Below are positions 6,477 through 9,023 of a stretch of 9,023 bases of DNA, in pieces. The DNA is taken from NCBI GenBank assembly GCA_043782425.1, contig JAYWAM010000326.1, forward strand, positions 1 to 9,023, given 5' to 3'. A program made the translations under genes and the position numbers. The DNA comes from JAYWAM01 sp043782425. Lineage in GTDB: Bacteria > Pseudomonadota > Gammaproteobacteria > Burkholderiales > Usitatibacteraceae. The notes under the pieces are model-generated. The model saw only the letters and a program-made list of their open reading frames with translations. It was not told the origin of the DNA and made no database searches. Each line of letters starts with the position of its first letter. Position 1 is the stretch's first letter.

Positions 6477-7394
6477 ATGGATTGGTGGATAAGATCAAAT
6501 AACGCCGTGTATTTGCCCCAAACCCAGCAGTTGTTAGTGCTGGTGCATTTGGATGTGGATGCGTCTAGAAATGTATCTTTTCTGTTTGAGGTAAAACTTC
6601 ATTCGGACGGTGTGCAATGGATACCCTTGTTTGAACTTATGCCGTCCGATTGGACAGTATTGTATCGCCTCAATGCCGACACGGCGCTCATTGCAGCAAA
6701 TACACTCGATGACCAAGAGCTGTTAATCTTTAAGGACAATCGTATTCAACAACGTAGAGTGATCGATTGCCATAGTTTTCCCATTGACATCTATGCTGAT
6801 AGCAAACAGGTCCATGTTTTAGGCTATCGAAAAGAAATTAACTACATGGATGCAACGGGCAGCGTCCGCGAAGAGCTGCCCGCGCGCTTTAATGCCATTC
6901 ATGGTGTCCCAGGCGAATTCGTCGTTGTGGTGGGTGAGGATGGTGCTGTTGGCTTGCGCAAGCATGGTCAATGGAGTTTTGCAATTGATTCACCGACCAA
7001 TCTACCATTGCTGTCCGTATATTGCCATTCAGTGAATGAAATTTACATTGGCGGGATGGGGGGTGCGGGATTTCGGTGGGATGGCGATCAACGCTGGGAA
7101 GAAATAAATTTCCCGAAAAATGTCAACGTTCAAGATTTCCTTGAATTGAACGGAGTCATTTATGCCAGCGCAGAAGAAGGCATTTTTAGAATTCAAGGCG
7201 ACAACGCAGAACGTATTAGCGAGCTGGGTGCCAGAAAGCTATTCACGTTACCCAACAACAAATTAGGGGTGACCTTAATGAATTCCGCCGGTATCGCCAT
7301 TCTCGATGGTGACCAGTGGGTGGTTCATGAGTATGACGTTCTAAATCACTATGCAACCCAGCTTGAGGAGTTGCTGAAGACCATGCCTTATTAG
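6477..7394 (+). CDS. Candidate immunity protein, beta-propeller-like
   Basis: This 305-residue cytoplasmic-looking protein has no signal peptide or transmembrane helix. An excellent AAGGAG (6463-6468) lies eight bases before the ATG, and it sits 21 bases after the effector stop, the usual immunity position. The sequence is almost all beta. Recurring units such as GEFVVVVGEDGAVGLRKHGQW (147-166, one residue more), NEIYIGGMGGAGFRWDGDQRW (187-207) shortened here to IYIGGMGGAGFRWDG, GVIYASAEEGIFRIQGDN (226-243) and GVTLMNSAGIAILDGDQW (264-281) look like successive propeller blades. Codon use is AT-richer than in the adaptor genes, like the effector half. Immunity is inferred from position only; propeller-like immunity proteins exist in several toxin systems. 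It might instead be an unrelated repeat protein. Confidence 0.7.
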   Translation: MDWWIRSNNAVYLPQTQQLLVLVHLDVDASRNVSFLFEVKLHSDGVQWIPLFELMPSDWTVLYRLNADTALIAANTLDDQELLIFKDNRIQQRRVIDCHSFPIDIYADSKQVHVLGYRKEINYMDATGSVREELPARFNAIHGVPGEFVVVVGEDGAVGLRKHGQWSFAIDSPTNLPLLSVYCHSVNEIYIGGMGGAGFRWDGDQRWEEINFPKNVNVQDFLELNGVIYASAEEGIFRIQGDNAERISELGARKLFTLPNNKLGVTLMNSAGIAILDGDQWVVHEYDVLNHYATQLEELLKTMPY

Positions 7395-7603
7395 GGGAAG
7401 ATTTTTGTTGGGCGTCGCGCCGTGTAGATCGCCGCCGATGACGCCGAACTAATCAGCAAGCGTAGGGCAATAACCAACGGGCATTGCGCCGCATGTCAGT
7501 CCGCGTAAGCCAACAACGCCTCCTCTCCGCCAGCCCAGCCTTTGGGATAAGCACCGCAACAATCCATGAAACGTTAAACACCGCCAATCGGCCACGCGCG
7601 AGC

Positions 7604-7694
7604 TTTTGGAGTGCGGTGACATGTCACCGCTTTGGGTTTGACGCATCGTGTCGCATCTTGAAAAAAAGCGGCGTCTTGCCGCCGCACTCCAAAA
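7604..7694 (-). repeat. MITE-like dispersed repeat, copy 2 (intact ends)
   Basis: This 91-bp element has perfect 13-bp terminal inverted repeats, TTTTGGAGTGCGG (7604-7616) and CCGCACTCCAAAA (7682-7694), and an 18-bp perfect palindrome GCGGTGACATGTCACCGC (7613-7630). It is the inverted homologue of 895-984. There is no clear target-site duplication in the adjacent bases. Size, terminal repeats and lack of coding capacity fit a miniature inverted-repeat element mobilised in trans, or a REP-family unit. Confidence 0.85.
7661..7682 (-). terminator. Intrinsic terminator carried by repeat copy 2
   Basis: On the minus strand GCGGC, loop aagac and GCCGC are followed by seven T residues (A-run 7661-7667 on the plus strand). 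It lies about 200 bases downstream of the gshB stop and is the first hairpin-plus-T structure I see for that transcript, so it probably ends gshB transcription before it runs antisense into the immunity gene. Confidence 0.65.
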
Positions 7695-7795
7695 TTGTTG
7701 TCTGAGCGTTGCATACGGCGCAATGCCCGTTGGTTATTGCGCCCCTACGCCAAGGCTCACCGATTCATGTGCACAACATAAACACGCTTCCACGC

Positions 7796-7850
7796 TCTCC
7801 ACCGGAACGGGGAGGGCAAGCGTGCTGGAAGTCAAGAAACTGCCGTGAAT
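7796..7850 (-). repeat. Short repeat downstream of gshB, inverted homologue of 8901-8966
   Basis: Read on the minus strand this begins ATTCACGGCAGTTTCTTG and ends in CCCCGTTCCGGTGGAGAG. The block at 8901-8966 on the plus strand begins ATTCACGACAGTTTCTTG and ends with the same CCCCGTTCCGGTGGAGAG. The middles differ in length. The two copies lie on either side of gshB in opposite orientation. Confidence 0.75.
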
Positions 7851-7881
7851 CATGAAATGCTCAATACTACGAGAAATGGCA

Positions 7882-8826
7882 TCAAGTCCGGATTGCGTTT
7901 TCAATCGACTCAACAAACAGCGCCGCTGAATCAAACCCGGTCTGGTCAAAAATCTCGACCATGCAGGTGGGGCTGGTGACATTCACCTCGGTGAGGTGGT
8001 CGCCGATGACATCGATGCCGACAAAGATCAGACCATCGGCCAACAGCTTGGGGCCGAGCGCCTCGGCAATTTCCAGATCGCGCTGCGACAACGGCTGCGC
8101 CACGCCGCGCCCACCGGCGGCCAGGTTGCCGCGCGTTTCGCCCGCTTTGGGGATACGCGCCAGACAGAAGGGCGCGGGTTTCCCGGCGATGATGAGTATG
8201 CGTTTGTCGCCTTGCGCAATCTCGGGGATGTAACGCTGCGCCATGACGCTTTGCGCGCCATTATCTGACTGCACTTCAACGATGGCATTGCGGTTGGGGT
8301 CGTCTTTTCTGACGCGAAAGATTCCCGTGCCGCCCATGCCGTCGAGTTTCTTGAGTATTGTGTCGCCCTGTTCGTCGATGAAACTTTGCAAACGCGCGCC
8401 ATCGCGCGTCACCAGCATAGGCACGGTGAACTGCGGGAACTTGGTGATGGCGAATTTTTCGTTGTAGTCGCGCAGCGCGCGTGCACGGTTGAACACCTTC
8501 GCCCCCTGTAGCTCGGCGTGTTCGAGCAGCAGCGTCGAGTAGAAATATTCCATGTCGAAAGGCGGGTCCTTGCGCATGATAACTGCGCTAAAATCCGCCA
8601 GCACGCTTTGCTCATGCGCTGCGGCGTCAAACCAGTGTGCGTTGCTGTCGCTCACTTTAAGTTTGCGCGTTGCTGCAACGACCTTGCCTGCCGAGAAAGC
8701 CATTGCGTGCGCTTCGAAAGCGTGGATTTCATGCCCGCGCTTGAGCGCTGCGCGCATCATCGCGATGGAAGAATCTTTGTAGGGTTTGAGCTGGTCTAGC
8801 GGGTCAGTGCAAAAGGCGATGCGCAT
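7882..8826 (-). CDS. gshB: Glutathione synthetase
   Basis: GshB joins gamma-glutamylcysteine and glycine with ATP to make glutathione in the cytoplasm, the second step of the pathway. The 314-residue length equals the usual proteobacterial form. Visible motifs: start MRIAFCTDPLDQLKPYKDSS, MRKDPPFDMEY (84-94), FNRARALRDYNEKF (112-125), the ATP-grasp Gly-rich loop KKLDGMGGTGIFR (159-171), AQRYIPEI (196-203), GDKRILIIAGKP (206-217), RGNLAAGGRG (232-241) and the metal/ADP-binding end EVNVTSPTC (280-288). The ribosome site GAGG (8832-8835) is five bases before the ATG. It is transcribed towards, and is unrelated to, the effector island; gene order suggests the island was placed next to a housekeeping locus. 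No gshA is in the window. Confidence 0.97.
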   Translation of the reverse strand: MRIAFCTDPLDQLKPYKDSSIAMMRAALKRGHEIHAFEAHAMAFSAGKVVAATRKLKVSDSNAHWFDAAAHEQSVLADFSAVIMRKDPPFDMEYFYSTLLLEHAELQGAKVFNRARALRDYNEKFAITKFPQFTVPMLVTRDGARLQSFIDEQGDTILKKLDGMGGTGIFRVRKDDPNRNAIVEVQSDNGAQSVMAQRYIPEIAQGDKRILIIAGKPAPFCLARIPKAGETRGNLAAGGRGVAQPLSQRDLEIAEALGPKLLADGLIFVGIDVIGDHLTEVNVTSPTCMVEIFDQTGFDSAALFVESIENAIRT

Positions 8827-8900
8827 GGTTTCCTCGGTATTTTTTCCGCATTAAAGCGAGGGCGGAAGTGAGAAGTAACGGGACTATTGAGTGTTTCCTA

Positions 8901-8966
8901 ATTCACGACAGTTTCTTGGCTCCACCCCCCCCTCACCCCGACCCTCTCCCCCGTTCCGGTGGAGAG
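8901..8966 (+). repeat. Short repeat upstream of gshB, inverted homologue of 7796-7850
   Basis: This is the partner of 7796-7850, with an insertion of the C-rich segment TCCACCCCCCCCTCACCCCG relative to it. It runs straight into the large GC-rich palindrome at 8922-9019, so this copy is likely the longer form of the same repeat family. Confidence 0.72.
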
Positions 8967-9019
8967 GGAGAAAACTCCCTCTCCCGCTTGGGCGGGAGAG
9001 GGCTGGGGTGAGGGTGGGG
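8922..9019. repeat. GC-rich nested palindromic repeat
   Basis: The outer arms (about 8922-8950 and 8994-9019) are C-rich and G-rich complements built on CACCCC.ACCCTCTCCC against GGGAGAGGGCTGGGGTG. An internal perfect 11-bp stem, CCCTCTCCCGC (8977-8987) with GCGGGAGAGGG (8992-9002) around a ttgg loop, lies inside. This is a repeat type widespread between genes in proteobacteria. No gene is visible in the region 8827-9023 apart from the gshB leader. Confidence 0.85.
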
Positions 9020-9023
9020 CTGT

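Larger units (their letters stand above)
7460..7750. repeat. Outer inverted repeat enclosing MITE-like copy 2
   Basis: Arm 7460-7494 and arm 7711-7750 are imperfect reverse complements: both hold the core CAATAACCAACGGGCATTGC or its complement, with a three-base difference near the outer end. The right arm can also fold on itself (GGCGCAAT pairing with ATTGCGCC), which is REP-like. The 290-bp block between immunity gene and gshB is thus two REP-like units in inverted orientation around a further repeat. No coding sequence is visible within it. Confidence 0.75.

Noticed and set aside
7484..7848. Overlapping short plus-strand frames (73 and 66 codons)
   Set aside because: They consist almost wholly of the MITE-like and REP-like repeats and have no ribosome site.

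Overview
The window looks like a chromosomal segment of a proteobacterium, most likely a betaproteobacterium. The basis is a canonical proteobacterial glutathione synthetase (gshB), moderately GC-rich coding sequence, several dispersed palindromic repeats of the kind common in beta/gammaproteobacteria, and a type VI secretion (T6SS) accessory gene set that is frequent there. The taxon is an inference; no rRNA or tRNA is present to confirm it.

Layout. (1) Positions 1-1068 hold the 3' end of an unidentified gene, then a mostly non-coding stretch. That stretch contains a small minus-strand gene (359-505) for a 48-aa peptide with a Gly-Gly-Gly motif and its own terminator, a perfect 12-bp hairpin, a 71-codon ORF of unknown origin (628-843), and a 90-bp MITE-like repeat with a built-in terminator. 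(2) Positions 1069-7394 are a co-directional T6SS effector-loading and effector module: TIGR02270-like HEAT-type protein, DUF6484-like protein, DUF2169 protein, and a ketoacyl-synthase-fold protein that overlaps DUF2169 by ATGA. A 329-bp intergenic region follows, with a large inverted repeat and a G-free leader. Then come a DUF4150 PAAR-like spike protein, a membrane-anchored or hydrophobic-N-terminus effector with an HH-motif (HNH/Endo VII-like, GHH2-like) putative nuclease domain, and a 305-aa beta-propeller-like protein in the immunity position. (3) Positions 7395-7881 are non-coding and made of nested repeats, including a second, inverted copy of the MITE-like element. (4) Positions 7882-8826 (minus) are gshB. 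(5) Positions 8827-9023 hold the gshB leader and a strong GC-rich inverted repeat.

How the genes may work together (family knowledge plus inference): DUF2169, TIGR02270 and DUF6484 proteins recur next to DUF4150 PAAR-like tips and T6SS effectors, and are thought to act as adaptors or chaperones mounting the cargo on the VgrG/PAAR spike. The putative nuclease is the cargo, and the downstream propeller-like protein is the candidate antidote. No T6SS structural gene is in the window, so this is an orphan effector island served by a T6SS encoded elsewhere. The two inverted MITE-like copies bracket the island, and each places an intrinsic terminator that would block transcription entering from outside.

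The most interesting points are the unannotated GGG-type small peptide gene, the ketoacyl-synthase homologue that keeps the Cys but seems to have lost both catalytic His residues, the new-looking effector/immunity pair, and the repeat architecture (including homologous inverted repeats on both sides of gshB).
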